From: Tragulus kanchil
Lineage: Eukaryota > Chordata > Mammalia > Artiodactyla > Tragulidae
NCBI GenBank assembly: GCA_022376925.1
Contig: JAIOJX010000032.1
Location: 103,284,794 to 103,348,793, forward strand
Direction of reading: 5' to 3'
Length of the DNA stretch: 64,000 nucleotides
The notes under the pieces are model-generated. The model ran no database searches. It saw only the letters and a program-made list of their open reading frames with translations, and was not told the origin of the DNA. Positions 1 to 13,289 of this stretch are shown here, piece after piece. A program made the position numbers and the translations under genes. Position 1 is the first letter of the stretch, and every line of letters starts with the position of its first letter.

Positions 1-1482
1 GAGGGTCTCCTGGCTCTTCTGGTGCTTGGCTGCAGGTGACAACCAGGCCGTGGAGGGTGGCAGCGTCACACTGGGAAGGAGCCTGAATCCCTGTCTGGAA
101 AACGGCCCACTAACCTGAGCTTTTACTGTAGCTGAGTCACTGCATATTCAGGACTCTGTTAGAACAGTTTCACTCACCCTCATTATTACGTGAACAGAGA
201 TACAAGGGTTGAGTTTAGTGCAATAAAGTTTTACACAAATCGTAGAGGCACTTGATGGACATTTTCCTACAATGTATGTGCTATCAGGGCCCCATCTGAA
301 TGTTATTTGAGAGGAACCATCTCAAAAATGCCTTTTCCAGTTGTTCAGTTTCACAAAGGGTTTTTACATTCTCCTTAAAGGAAGAGAAATCTTCATGATT
401 TTCTATCATTGTCTCAATAGCTGTTACTAGTACTTCCCTATCTGCAGGGTAGAGAATAGGGAGAAACTGGGAAGCTAGGAAACTGGTAAGAAGAGCTCAG
501 GTGAGGGCTTCCCTGGTGGTCCAGTGGGTAAAGAGTCTGCCTTGCAGTGCTAGGGGCAATGGTTCGATCCTTGGCCCAGGAAGATCCCACGTGCCGTGGA
601 GTGGCTGAGCCGATGTGTCTACTTAGGAGCCAGCGCTCTGGAGCGCATGCACCCAGAGCCGGTGCTCTGCAACAAGAGAGGGCACTGCATTGGGAAGCCC
701 ACACAGGCCAAAGAATAAAGATGGATGAAAATAAATAAAACACCAACAAAAGAGGCCAAAATTTAAAAAAAAGAGTTCAGGTGAGGTGATGGTGACTCAG
801 ATCAAAGTGGGGCTGTGCTTTTTAAGGTATCAAACATGTTAGAAGGTCTGGGTCGCAGTCCTGACTTTGTCACTGGGATGACCTGACTAACTGGCCAGTC
901 ACTTAATCCTGTTGAGACTATTGCCTCATCCCCAGACTGGTGGAGACCACTAACTGTCCACTAAAATCCACTCCTCCCTTTGAGCACACCTCTGGACTAC
1001 ATTTCCCAGCCTCCTTCGCCCTAGGCTATGCCTTTGTGTTAAGAGTCTGCAGGAGGCCGTGAACAGAAGGGGGAAAACCCCCTCTGAGGGTCTCCTGGCT
1101 CTTCTGGTGCTTGGCTGCAGGTGACAACCAGGCCGTGGAGGGTGGCAGCGTCACACTGGGAAGGAGCCTGAATCCCTGTCTGGAAAACGGCCCACTAACC
1201 TGAGCTTTTACTGTAGCTGAGTCACTGCATATTCAGGACTCTGTTAGAACAGTTTCACTCACCCTCATTATTACGTGAACAGAGATACAAGGGTTGAGTT
1301 TAGTGCAATAAAGTTTTACACAAATCGTAGAGGCACTTGATGGACATTTTCCTACAATGTATGTGCTATCAGGGCCCCATCTGAATGTTATTTGAGAGGA
1401 ACCATCTCAAAAATGCCTTTTCCAGTTGTTCAGTTTCACAAAGGGTTTTTAAATTCTCCTTAAAGGAAGAGAAATCTTCATG
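1..1482. repeat. Direct duplication D1, offset 1085
   Basis: Bases 1-397 recur at 1086-1482 with one visible mismatch (C at 367, A at 1452). The first copy is cut by the window edge. No gene is involved. Confidence 0.95.
491..785 (+). mobile_element. tRNA-derived ruminant SINE with target-site duplications
   Basis: The body is 506-770, with the typical start GGCTTCCCTGGTGGTCCAGTGG, a tRNA-like B-box region (GGTTCGATCC) and an A-rich tail. The target-site duplication AAGAG(C/T)TCAGGTGAG lies at 491-505 and 771-785. Confidence 0.92.
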
Positions 1483-1489
1483 TCCTGAA

Positions 1490-1725
1490 AACAGATTTTG
1501 TAATTTAAGCCTTAAATATCACCTGATATGTGAATAGCGTATAACATACAATATCTTCTTTAATCTTCACAGTCCTGTAACAAAGGTGAGTCAGTTTTAT
1601 CCCTATTTTATAGATGAGGAAAGTGAGGCTCAGAGAAGTTCAAGTGATTCCCCTGGAGGCCACATTGAGGCTCTTTTAATAGTTAAGCAAGGATGCAGAC
1701 TCGTCATCTAATCTTACAACAAAAT
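1490..1725 (+). repeat. MIR-like remnant
   Basis: It shows the characteristic MIR segment: a 'tcctgtaacaaaggtgagt' region, then 'tagatgaggaaagtgaggct' and 'cagagaagttcaagtgattc'. It is old and diverged. The rest of 1483-2047 holds no recognisable gene. Confidence 0.7.
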
Positions 1726-2047
1726 GCTTCAAGGGCCTTACCCAGAGCCAGCTGAGACAGTAGCTCCGTGTCTAGAAACAGTGAAAGGAGACCCTTGGCT
1801 GAGCCCACACGTAGTGGGAGTCAGGGGTCTCTGCATGAACTCAGCTGAGAAAGGAAGGCACTAGGAATCAGTAGAGGGTGCTGTTTTGACCCGGAGCAGT
1901 TCCTTCTGTAAGGGAACCATCTTGCCTGGCCACACCCTCAGCCCACATGGGTGGTGTCCTGACATCGTTCCAGCCAGAGTGGTAACAGCTGGTTCTCCAA
2001 AACTGAGTTATATAAGAAAGACCACAATCATGTGTGCGTGCTACATT

Positions 2048-2980
<933 letters not shown>

Positions 2981-2997
2981 GCTGAGGACTGCTGCTG

Positions 2998-3491
2998 TGT
3001 GGTCACTAAGTTGTATCCAGATCTTTTGCAGTCCCGTGGACTGTAGCCCACCAGGCTCCTCTGCCCATGGGATTTCCCAGGCAAGAATACTGGAGTCGGG
3101 GCTCCCCTGGTGGTCCAGTGGGTAAAGAGTCCACCTTGCAGTGCAAGGGGCGCCGGTTCAATCCCTGGCCTGGGAAGATCCCACCTGCCATGGAGTGGCT
3201 GGACTGGTGCGTCCAATTATGAGTCAGCACTCTGGAGTGCATGAGCCCGGAGCTGGTGCTCTGCTACAGGAGAGGCCACTGCAATGGGAGGCCCACACAG
3301 GCCAGAGAACAAAGACGGATGAAAATAAATAAATGAAAGACCAATAAAAGTGGCCAAAAATAAAAAAAAAAAAAAAAGAATGCTGGAGTGGGTTGCCATT
3401 TCCTCCTCCAGGGGAATCTTCCTAACTCAGGGATACTCACCTCTCCTGCTTGGCAGGCGGAGTCTTTACCACTGAGCCACCTGGGAAGCCC
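2998..3491 (-). mobile_element. Bov-A/BovB-type fragment split by a SINE
   Basis: The two parts, 2998-3096 and 3376-3491, form one Bov-A/BovB 3'-end element (the 'actgtagcccaccaggctcc' segment and the 'gagccacctgggaagccc' end). A SINE interrupts it. The orientation is assigned by comparison with the other Bov-A elements in the window and is tentative. It is repeated at 4069-4561. Confidence 0.8.
3083..3389 (+). mobile_element. SINE nested in the Bov-A fragment
   Basis: The body is 3097-3375 with a poly-A tail. The target-site duplication AAGAAT(A/G)CTGGAGT lies at 3083-3096 and 3376-3389. The same insertion is repeated at 4154-4459 by D2. Confidence 0.92.
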
Positions 3492-3588
3492 TTATGAGAT
3501 CTTGGAAGTGGTATTTTGATGGTATGGGTTGAATGTTTGTGTCCCCCCAAAATTCATGTGTTGTCCTAATGTTATGGAATTGGGAGGG

Positions 3589-4037
<449 letters not shown>

Positions 4038-4153
4038 GATTGGGAGGCTTTGCTGAGGACTGCTGCTGTGTGGTCACTAAGTTGTATCCAGATCTTTTGC
4101 AGTCCCGTGGACTGTAGCCCACCAGGCTCCTCTGCCCATGGGATTTCCCAGGC

Positions 4154-4459
4154 AAGAATACTGGAGTCGGGGCTCCCCTGGTGGTCCAGTGGGTAAAGAG
4201 TCCACCTTGCAGTGCAAGGGGCGCCGGTTCAATCCCTGGCCTGGGAAGATCCCACCTGCCATGGAGTGGCTGGACTGGTGCGTCCAATTATGAGTCAGCA
4301 CTCTGGAGTGCATGAGCCCGGAGCTGGTGCTCTGCTACAGGAGAGGCCACTGCAATGGGAGGCCCACACAGGCCAGAGAACAAAGACGGATGAAAATAAA
4401 TAAATGAAAGACCAATAAAAGTGGCCAAAAATAAAAAAAAAAAAAAAGAATGCTGGAGT
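4154..4459 (+). mobile_element. SINE nested in the Bov-A fragment (D2 copy)
   Basis: This is the second copy of the SINE at 3083-3389 with the same target-site duplications. The A-run is one base shorter. Confidence 0.9.
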
Positions 4460-4561
4460 GGGTTGCCATTTCCTCCTCCAGGGGAATCTTCCTAACTCAG
4501 GGATACTCACCTCTCCTGCTTGGCAGGCGGAGTCTTTACCACTGAGCCACCTGGGAAGCCC

Positions 4562-4925
4562 TTATGAGATCTTGGAAGTGGTATTTTGATGGTATGGGTT
4601 GAATGTTTGTGTCCCCCCAAAATTCATGTGTTGTCCTAATGTTATGGAATTGGGAGGTGGGGACTTTGGAAGGTTACTTAGGCCACGAGGGTAGAGCCTT
4701 CGTCATAGGAGCAGTGTCCTTAGAGAAGACATGAACCAGCTAGCCCCTCTCTGTGAGGATACAAGAGGTCTACCTGCAAACCAGGAAGAGGGCTCTTGTC
4801 AGATCTTCCAGCACCTTGATCTTGGGCTTCTCAGCCTCCAAAATCATGTGGAATAAATAAATTGTTAGATAAGCCACCCAATCGATGGTAATTTATTACA
4901 GCAGCCTGAACTGCCAATGACAGAT
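4562..4925 (+). repeat. Old MaLR-type LTR-like repeat
   Basis: It includes the 'gttgaatgtttgtgtccccc' start, a 'tgggaggtggggactttgg' middle, a 'ccttgatcttgggcttctcagcc' segment and an AATAAATAAA followed by 'gataagccaccca'. The polyadenylation signal and overall order resemble MaLR LTRs. The family was not confirmed. A partial copy precedes the D2 seam (3492-3588), and a small related fragment lies at about 9500-9590. No coding sequence is present. Confidence 0.55.
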
Positions 4926-5690
4926 GGTTTGAAGATATCTGAGCCAAGGAACCCAGAATAGCTGAATCGTGCTCTGCCCATCACGCTTCTCCCCTGGGGT
5001 TCCCTAGGGAGCAGATCCAAGTGAATGATAAGGGAAAAGGGGGTCACTACAAGATGGTAGTAATAAATCCATATATCTATTTATATCCATATATAGATAA
5101 AGAGATAGAGCTGCTCCTGGTTCCTGACACTGAGCTCCTAAATCTCTTGGAATGTCCTGGGTGATGGTATGTTTTTTGTTCTAATGAGGTGACTCTGGGT
5201 GGGCACCTGGATTGCTCTTGGATGTGCGCTGGTCATCAGAAAGACCAAGTCATGATTCGAAACTTGGAACGTTCAGCCCCTACCACCCCCTCATCCTCTG
5301 GGGAGGGTAGAGGGGCTACAAATGGAGTGAATAATTGAGCATGCCTCTGTGAGGAAACCTCCATAAAAATCCCACTATTACGGGGTTTGAAGGGCTTTGG
5401 GGTTGGTGAATACACGTGTATTGGGAGGAGGACACATTCCAACTCCAAGAACAGAAGCTCCTGTTCTCAGACCTCCCAGACCTCACCCTGTCTTTTCATC
5501 TGTATCCTTCATCATATCCTTGAATACACATGTGAATATAAGTACTTACAAGGACTGCCCTATTTAAAGTTATTACACAGGTTTTTCTTACACTCCTCAC
5601 TTGCAGACCTTCTCTATGACGACAGTGACCCCAAGGTATGTGGTAGATAAAAGATACACAGGAAAGGTGCATTTATTCTCTAAGGCAAAG
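4926..5690. other. Non-coding stretch with an unassigned LTR-like repeat
   Basis: No gene was recognised. About 5110-5560 resembles an old LTR-like repeat ('gaggaaacctccataaaaatccc', then 'cttcatcatatccttgaat'), but the family is not assigned. A TA-rich tract lies at 5060-5100. Confidence 0.45.
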
Positions 5691-5980
5691 CAGTCTAAAA
5701 AAAAAGTTTTTTTGAAAACTTTACTGTGTTTATATATAAAAATATAGATTGTGTATATTTTTAAACTATTTTGTATTAATTTTAGATTTACAGAAAGATT
5801 GTAAGGACAGTACAGAGTTCTCATATCCCCTTCACCCAACTTCCTCCATTCCTTCCATTCTCTCAATAATGTCTTCGAAAGAATACATTTTTTTTTGAAA
5901 GAATACATTTTTAAAATTTTAAGTCCAATTTAACAATTTGTCCATATCGTACCAGAGTATGATCTATAAAAGAATGAATA

Positions 5981-6173
5981 CAGTTGACCTTTGAACAAGA
6001 TGGGAGCTATGGTCTCTGTCTGTCGATGCAGTCGAAACCTCATGTGTAACTTTACCATCAGTCCTCCGTATCCACAGATTGTGCCGTACTGCAGGTCACA
6101 CTTAGTGAAAACGAATCCACATGTAAGTGGACCCACACAGTTCGTTCAACCTTTGTTGTTCAAAGGTCTACTG
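5981..6173. mobile_element. Short Tigger/MER2-like DNA transposon remnant
   Basis: Terminal inverted repeats of 18 bp are visible: CAGTTGACCTTTGAACAA at 5981-5998, and its complement with one mismatch at 6156-6173. The TIR sequence resembles the MER2/Tigger (pogo-like) group. At 193 bp it is non-autonomous. A TA precedes the left end. Confidence 0.8.
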
Positions 6174-7087
6174 TTAATTTGTATCTGAGAAATTTTGGCC
6201 TAACCCAAAGTCCAAACATTTTCTTCACATGTTTTCTTCGAGAAATTTTATAGTTTAGGTTTTACATTTAGGACTATGATTCATTTTGAGTTCTTTTTTA
6301 TTTTTCTATGATGTAAGTCACTGATCACAGTTCTTTTTTTTTTTTTTTTTTTGGCATATTGATATTTGATAGTGACAGCACCATTTGCTGAAAACCATTC
6401 TTTTGCCACTGAATTGTTTTTTCACCTTTTCTGAAGTGGGTCTGTTCCTGGATTCTCCATTCTATTCTTTGAATTGATCTGTCTATCCCGATCCCATTCC
6501 ACAGCAGGTAATGTTTGTCCTCCAGCTTTCTCTTTTTCAAGGTTGTTTTGGCTATTTTCTGTTTGTTGTAGTTTCATATAAATTTTAGGACCAGCTTAAA
6601 AAATACTACTGGGATTTTGATCAATATTGAATTGAATCTATAGATGAATTTGGGAACTGACATCTTAAGAATATTCTGTCTTCTGACCCATGATTATAGT
6701 ATGTCTCTCCCTTTATTTAGGTCTTCTTTATTTCTCTCCAAAACAGCAATCTTATACATCTTTGGTCAGATTTTATTAAAACGTGCTTACTGTTAAGGCA
6801 AAGCAGTCTAAAAAGTTTTTGAAAACTTTACTGTGTTTATATATAAAAATATAGATTGTGTATATTTTTAAACTATTTTGTATTAATTTTAGATTTACAG
6901 AAAGATTGTAAGGACAGTACAGAGTTCTCATATCCCCTTCACCCAACTTCCTCCATTCCTTCCATTCTCTCAATAATGTCTTCGAAAGAATACATTTTTT
7001 TTTGAAAGAATACATTTTTAAAATTTTAAGTCCAATTTAACAATTTGTCCATATCGTACCAGAGTATGATCTATAAAAGAATGAATA

Positions 7088-7280
7088 CAGTTGACCTTTG
7101 AACAAGATGGGAGCTATGGTCTCTGTCTGTCGATGCAGTCGAAACCTCATGTGTAACTTTACCATCAGTCCTCCGTATCCACAGATTGTGCCGTACTGCA
7201 GGTCACACTTAGTGAAAACGAATCCACATGTAAGTGGACCCACACAGTTCGTTCAACCTTTGTTGTTCAAAGGTCTACTG
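7088..7280. mobile_element. Tigger/MER2-like remnant (D3 copy)
   Basis: This is the same 193-bp element as at 5981-6173, repeated with an offset of 1107. Confidence 0.8.
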
Positions 7281-7960
7281 TTAATTTGTATCTGAGAAAT
7301 TTTGGCCTAACCCAAAGTCCAAACATTTTCTTCACATGTTTTCTTCGAGAAATTTTATAGTTTAGGTTTTACATTTAGGACTATGATTCATTTTGAGTTC
7401 TTTTTTATTTTTCTATGATGTAAGTCACTGATCACAGTTCTTTTTTTTTTTTTTTTTTTGGCATATTGATATTTGATAGTGACAGCACCATTTGCTGAAA
7501 ACCATTCTTTTGCCACTGAATTGTTTTTGCACCTTTGCTGAAGTGGGTCTGTTCCTGGATTCTCCATTCTATTCTTTGAATTGATCTGTCTATCCCGATC
7601 CCATTCCACAGCAGGTAATGTTTGTCCTCCAGCTTTCTCTTTTTCAAGGTTGTTTTGGCTATTTTCTGTTTGTTGTAGTTTCATATAAATTTTAGGACCA
7701 GCTTAAAAAATACTACTGGGATTTTGATCAATATTGAATTGAATCTATAGATGAATTTGGGAACTGACATCTTAAGAATATTCTGTCTTCTGACCCATGA
7801 TTATAGTATGTCTCTCCCTTTATTTAGGTCTTCTTTATTTCTCTCAGCAGCATTTTAAAGTTTTCATGTACCAATCTTATACATCTTTGGTCAGATTTAT
7901 ACCTAACTGTTTCACAGTTTTGATTTTATTATATGTGACATTTTCAATTTCTATTTCTAC

Positions 7961-8927
7961 TGTATAGAAATTGTTGATTTGGGTATATTGGTCTTATTTC
8001 CTGAAACATGGTTGATTTATTAGACCTAGTGTGCACCTAGTTTGGCTTATCAGCCTTTTTCAAGGCCTAATTTTTTTCTTTTTTTTTTTTTAGTAGACAA
8101 CATGCCTGGGAATAACAATAGTTTTACTTCTTCCAAAACAGTCATTTTGACATGAGTAAGGAAGTGACTGTGTTTCTCTAAGGCACCCAGGCACTTAAGG
8201 GTGTCTGAAGTACTTTTATCATGATGAAGGTTTTGTGGCTGAGGCTGTGAGCCTGTCTCTTTTCCTCTAAGGATAGCATACTCCTGCCATCCCACCCAAT
8301 CTCGGTTCAAAAACATTGAGGGCAGAAGCTCAGGACAATGACGAAACCAGTGCAGACCCACCACTGGACCAGACTGGCATGCCCATAAGAAATGACTTGT
8401 GGGGCGTAACTGATTGTTCCCAATGGCTGCATGTTGCCTGGAGGTCGGCAACTTCCTCATGGCCTTTGGCCCTGCCAAGCTTCCAGAAGCATCCTGGAAT
8501 GGAGATGAAGTATAGCCCTCTCAGGAACATCTGCTACAGAGTCTCCAAGTTCTTTTTGGATTTTACTGAACAGAGAGTCACCTTGGCTTTGGAATAGGAG
8601 GGGTTCCAAAAGGGTCGACCACATCCCACCCCTTTAGTCCATCTGCTGTCCAACTCCCATGTTCATGTCACTGGCCAATTTGAATTCTCAGAATAACTGA
8701 TCTCTCATATCAAAGGATATCTGGCCCTGCTGTCCCAGCAGACACTGTGACCTCTTGGTAGATGTTCTCCAGCAAAAGTGATCCCACCACACTTCTCCCC
8801 TCTCCCAGGCATTCCCATGTGTCCTTTCTCCAAGACCTCCCATTCCCACTCCTACCCTCCCACCCCCCAGATTTATCTTCAGGCCTTTAGGTCTCCAGTC
8901 ACTGTAGGTGGTCCTTCATGGGTGACT
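7961..8927. other. 3' flank/3' UTR region of CIMAP2
   Basis: This lies downstream of the CIMAP2 stop on the minus strand. Part is presumably 3' UTR, but its end cannot be set. Apart from a T-run at 8070-8090, no repeat or second gene was recognised. Confidence 0.5.
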
Positions 8928-8994
8928 TTAAGGATCTGAATTGTGATCCACAGTTGGAGGGCACTTCCCGGTAGTAAAAGGTGTGATCCTTTCC
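8928..8994 (-). CDS. CIMAP2: CIMAP2 terminal coding exon with stop
   Basis: This 67-nt exon contains the G that completes the split glutamine codon, then 21 codons (ERITPFTTGKC through NSDP) and a TAA stop at 8928-8930. The acceptor is TTTAAAG. Residues and phase match the known C-terminus, which in human runs two residues further. The intron above it (8995-24906) is about 15.9 kb as assembled, swollen by several 1.1-kb duplications. No convincing polyadenylation signal was found close downstream. Confidence 0.85.
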
Positions 8995-9823
8995 CTTTAA
9001 AAAGACAGAAAGAGAAAATGGAACTGGTTCTTTAGAAAGGAGTGAGCGCCCCATCCCTAGAGAGGCACTCACAGGGGAGGAACAGGTACCTATTGGTTGT
9101 CTTCCCAGGGGATCCTACACTGTGTGAGAGACCAACACTGATGACCTCTAGAGTTTTTCCAACAAAACAGCCTGGTTCTGAGGAGAACATTCCTCTGCTG
9201 TGCCTAGTCTGGCTCATCAGACCCTCCAACTGGTTTGTAAGATTTTCAAATACAAAATCCTAGTGCCTAAAAGATCATTCCAATAAGGAGACTGAGGGTC
9301 ATAAAAAAAGGAGAAAATTTGCCTAAGGTCATCACCCTGATGATCAGAAACCCAGCCCAGGGCCCCTGACCACAGTCTAGCATTCCTCCCATTGCTCAGA
9401 CGCCTTCCTAAGAGTGGAACACATGAGGACTTGCTCTGGTTCCCTCTCAGAAACCATTTGGAAGAAGGCGTTTCAGAAGAACCCTTTACTTTGCCTCAGG
9501 AGAAACCAAACTACATACACCTTGACCTTGGACCAGCCCCTACATCTATGAAAAAATAAATTTCTCTTGTTTAAGCCAAAAAAGAAAAAGAACCCTTTCC
9601 TCTGTGTATCCAAAAGTGCCTACCAGCCATTATGGTGTACACATGTATGTGTTTGCTCATTGTCTTCCCCACCAAGACATAAATTTGACGAAAGCAAGAC
9701 TTCAATTTCTTTATTGATATTTCCTCTATGCCTACACTGTTTCAAGTACTTGAAAGGTGGTGTCCACAAATGTCTGTCAAAGGAAGGAAGCAGGAGGGAG
9801 GGCTCACAGGGCCAACCATCTGG
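8995..9823. other. Last CIMAP2 intron, 3' portion
   Basis: The stretch is intronic on the minus strand. Only a small MaLR-like fragment near 9500-9590 is recognised. No coding sequence was seen. Confidence 0.55.
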
Positions 9824-10161
9824 TGGGTCTCCATGCATCCTTCTCTTCACTCCTCCCCAGTCCACTACCCTTGGCCCTTCTTGACCTCAGCTTCTTTCTC
9901 ATGCTGCCCTGTAACTCTAGAGTGGGGATGGAGTGCCCTCCTCAGGAAGCTGGGAGCCTCTCTGGGACAGAACTGCTGTCTGTCTGATTCTATGCTGCCA
10001 TGTCCTAGTAGCCAGGATGTGCCTTGCACATAGTAAGTGCTCGATTAATTTTTCAAAGACTGCACACATGAATGCTGTTGCCTAGTAAGGAAATTCTCTC
10101 TGAATTTCAGTGGTCCCAACTGAAAAACACAGAGTAATTCTTTCCTTTTAATGTTATTATA

Positions 10162-10425
10162 GGGACTTCCTTGGTGGTCCAGTGGTTAAGAATCCACCTT
10201 ACAATGCAGTGGACTCAGATTCTATCCCTAGTCCTGGAAACTGAGATCCCACATGCCATGGAGCAACTAAGCCCATGCACCACAACTACTGAGCCCGAGC
10301 ACTCCAGGGCCCATGTGCCCCAACTAGAGAGTCTGTGCACCACAGCAAAAGATCCCACATGACACAACAAAAGATTCTGTTTACTGAAGCTAAGACCCAA
10401 CACAGCCAAATAAATAATAAATATA
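10162..10425 (+). mobile_element. CHR-type SINE
   Basis: It has the typical start GGGACTTCCTTGGTGGTCC, a tRNA-like segment, 'actgagcccgagcactccag' and an AAATAAATAA tail. D4 repeats it at 11262-11525. Confidence 0.9.
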
Positions 10426-11261
10426 TAAAGCCATTGTATACAGTAGATACATAGGAAATCACTTTGAATACTATTAACTCCAATAATAAAAGAATTTATT
10501 ATTGCTACTATCAAAATGGATATTCATGATTTCACTTTCAGATTTTTAGACAAGGAATGTGACTTTAAAATGTCAAGAAGTAGAAATGAAAAAAAAAAAA
10601 AAGATGAAAAAGAAAAAAACAACAACAAAAGAAAAAATGTCAAGAAGTTAGTATGCCTACTAAAGTATTTAGGAGGAAGTATTGAGATCTGCCGTTCACT
10701 TCAAAGCTCATCAAATTGTAAAATAACTAATAAATGGGTAGAAGGACAATAATAGATGGTGATGAAGAGATTAACAGGTGGGTAGATAGATATATGAGAA
10801 AGCAAGAGGAATGAAACATTAATGAATAGAATCTCAATGATGCCTGTACAAGTGGATCACAGTAAAATCCGTCCTCTTTTGGTGTATGCTAAAAAATTTT
10901 CATAATAAAACATCAAGTGAAAAGTGGGTCTCCATGCATCCTTCTCTTCACTCCTCCCAGTCCACTACCCTTGGCCCTTCTTGACCTCAGCTTCTTTCTC
11001 ATGCTGCCCTGTAACTCTAGAGTGGGGATGGAGTGCCCTCCTCAGGAAGCTGGGAGCCTCTCTGGGACAGAACTGCTGTCTGTCTGATTCTATGCTGCCA
11101 TGTCCTAGTAGCCAGGATGTGCCTTGCACATAGTAAGTGCTCGATTAATTTTTCAAAGACTGCACACATGAATGCTGTTGCCTAGTAAGGAAATTCTCTC
11201 TGAATTTCAGTGGTCCCAACTGAAAAACACAGAGTAATTCTTTCCTTTTAATGTTATTATA

Positions 11262-11525
11262 GGGACTTCCTTGGTGGTCCAGTGGTTAAGAATCCACCTT
11301 ACAATGCAGTGGACTCAGATTCTATCCCTAGTCCTGGAAACTGAGATCCCACATGCCATGGAGCAACTAAGCCCATGCACCACAACTACTGAGCCCGAGC
11401 ACTCCAGGGCCCATGTGCCCCAACTAGAGAGTCTGTGCACCACAGCAAAAGATCCCACATGACACAACAAAAGATTCTGTTTACTGAAGCTAAGACCCAA
11501 CACAGCCAAATAAATAATAAATATA
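11262..11525 (+). mobile_element. CHR-type SINE (D4 copy)
   Basis: This is identical to the SINE at 10162-10425, offset 1100. Confidence 0.9.
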
Positions 11526-12024
11526 TAAAGCCATTGTATACAGTAGATACATAGGAAATCACTTTGAATACTATTAACTCCAATAATAAAAGAATTTATT
11601 ATTGCTACTATCAAAATGGATATTCATGATTTCACTTTCAGATTTTTAGACAAGGAATGTGACTTTAAAATGTCAAGAAGTAGAAATGAAAAAAAAAAAA
11701 AAGATGAAAAAGAAAAAAACAACAACAAAAGAAAAAATGTCAAGAAGTTAGTATGCCTACTAAAGTATTTAGGAGGAAGTATTGAGATCTGCCGTTCACT
11801 TCAAAGCTCATCAAATTGTAAAATAACTAATAAATGGGTAGAAGGACAATAATAGATGGTGATGAAGAGATTAACAGGTGGGTAGATAGATATATGAGAA
11901 AGCAAGAGGAATGAAACATTAATGAATAGAATCTCAATGATGCCTGTACAAGTGGATCACAGTAAAATCCGTCCTCTTTTGGTGTATGCTAAAAAATTTT
12001 CATAATAAAACATCAAGTGAAAAG

Positions 12025-12974
12025 TAAGCTTCTGACAGATTGAACTGGAAGTTTCCTTGCGCAGAGTTATCCAGACTTAGAACCATTTCATCCAATAATG
12101 CACCGACTCGTCCTTTAACAAATACGCACCAAGGTCCTCCTATGCATGCCAGCTAGACACTGGAGCTGGAGAACAGAGAAGTTCTGTTTAGTAGGGACCT
12201 TAGGCATGTGAATAAAAAATAAAATATAATGGGAAAATGCTATCAGGGAAGCCCCAAGAGGCTGGGAATAAAGAGATATAGTCTAGAAGCTTCAGGGAAG
12301 GAAAAATCAAGGAAGCAAAGTTGTAAAGGATACACAGGAATTATCCAGACAGAAACTAAGAGAAGAGCGTTTCAAGAACAGCATAGTGTGGCGGAAGCAC
12401 AGAGAGTGGTACCCAGCGTGGCCTGGCTGGAAGCCCAGTGCGCATGTCCCTACAGCCAGTGGGTGGCCAGACAGAGTAAGGCGACCAGGCTGTAAGAGAC
12501 AGAAAGGTGACCAGAGGGGAAGCTTGGTCCATTCGTCAGTCAACCACAATTATGAAGCACCTATGGCATGCCCAGCTCTGAATGAAAAACCAAAGGCTGC
12601 CTTTCCCACACAGGAGTCCAGTCCCACCCAGGCTGCCTAGCTAAAAGCCCAGAACCTGCAGTTTGGAAGGAAGGAGCGGGTGAGGCTTGGGAGTGATGGG
12701 TGAGAAAGAGTTGCTGTCACTACACTTTTCAGAAGGAGATTTTACAACTCTTCCACACACGCCCTCCCTCACCTGGACTGAGACAGCAAACTGTTCAAGG
12801 CCATGTGGTGTTCCACACCCATGGACTCTCCAAACCTGGCCAGGCAGGAGAGGGTTCCGGGAAGTTCAGGGTCTGACTCAGAGCCCTGGTCCCCGCCCTG
12901 CCTGCTGTGTAGCTGCGGGCCTCTGGAGCATTCCCATCACCTCCACCCCTCCAAGCTTCACTGAGTCACATACC
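12025..12974. other. CIMAP2 intron sequence, no gene recognised
   Basis: Mixed unique sequence without recognisable exons or clear repeats. Short open frames here have no family features. Confidence 0.45.
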
Positions 12975-13119
12975 TGGGAAAATGGAGGAGAGCATGGCAG
13001 CCCCTCCAGTCTTCTTGCCTAGAGAATCCCATGAACAGAGGAACCCGGCGGGCTACAGTCCACCACGTCACAAAGAGTCAGATGTGACTGAGCATGCACA
13101 CACACACACACACACACAA
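12975..13119 (+). mobile_element. Bov-A fragment ending in (CA)n
   Basis: The 'cttcttgcctagagaatccc' and 'gggctacagtccacc' segments followed by 'actgagcatg' are Bov-A/BovB 3'-end sequence. A (CA)n tract follows at 13098-13119. Confidence 0.8.
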
Positions 13120-13289
13120 ACGAAGATAACCCTGACAGTCACTCTTCATTTCTACAGCAGACCTGCAGCCTGTGAACTCTACACTCTTCCACCCACACAC
13201 ACTGAGTTGTGGCCCCACCGCCTCAGCACAGAGGAGCTGTAAGGCTCCAATGCCTACATCCTTCCAGACTCCACTTGTTCCTATTACTG

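Larger units (their letters stand above)
5684..7905. repeat. Direct duplication D3, offset 1107
   Basis: About 1.1 kb of L1 and Tigger-like sequence (5714-6737) recurs at 6821-7844. The right end of the first copy (6738-6796) is degraded: about 20 bases are missing relative to copy 2 before the joint. Confidence 0.95.
5700..7960 (-). mobile_element. Antisense L1 remnant, partly duplicated
   Basis: The segment around 6600-6740 and 7705-7960 reads as the complement of L1 ORF2 3' sequence ('gaattgaatctatagatgaatttgggaactgacatc', then 'ctttatttaggtcttcttt'). It is broken by substitutions. A Tigger-like element is inserted in it, and D3 repeats about 1.1 kb. It has no intact coding capacity. Confidence 0.75.
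9824..12024. repeat. Direct duplication D4, offset 1100
   Basis: 9825-10924 recurs at 10925-12024 with no spacer. The only difference noticed is one C in the CTCCTCCCC run near the left edge. Each copy includes a SINE and an A-rich tract. It lies in the last CIMAP2 intron. Confidence 0.96.

Noticed and set aside
506..770. tRNA genes suggested by B-box-like GGTTCGATCC motifs here and at many SINEs
   Set aside because: They lie in SINE heads with A-rich tails and target-site duplications, and no intact cloverleaf was seen.
4562..5690. Intact endogenous retrovirus
   Set aside because: Only LTR-like text was seen. There is no gag, pol or env coding sequence and no paired LTRs.
9824..12024. Satellite or VNTR array with a 1.1-kb monomer
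   Set aside because: Each duplicated segment has a different sequence and almost always just two copies. There is no shared monomer.
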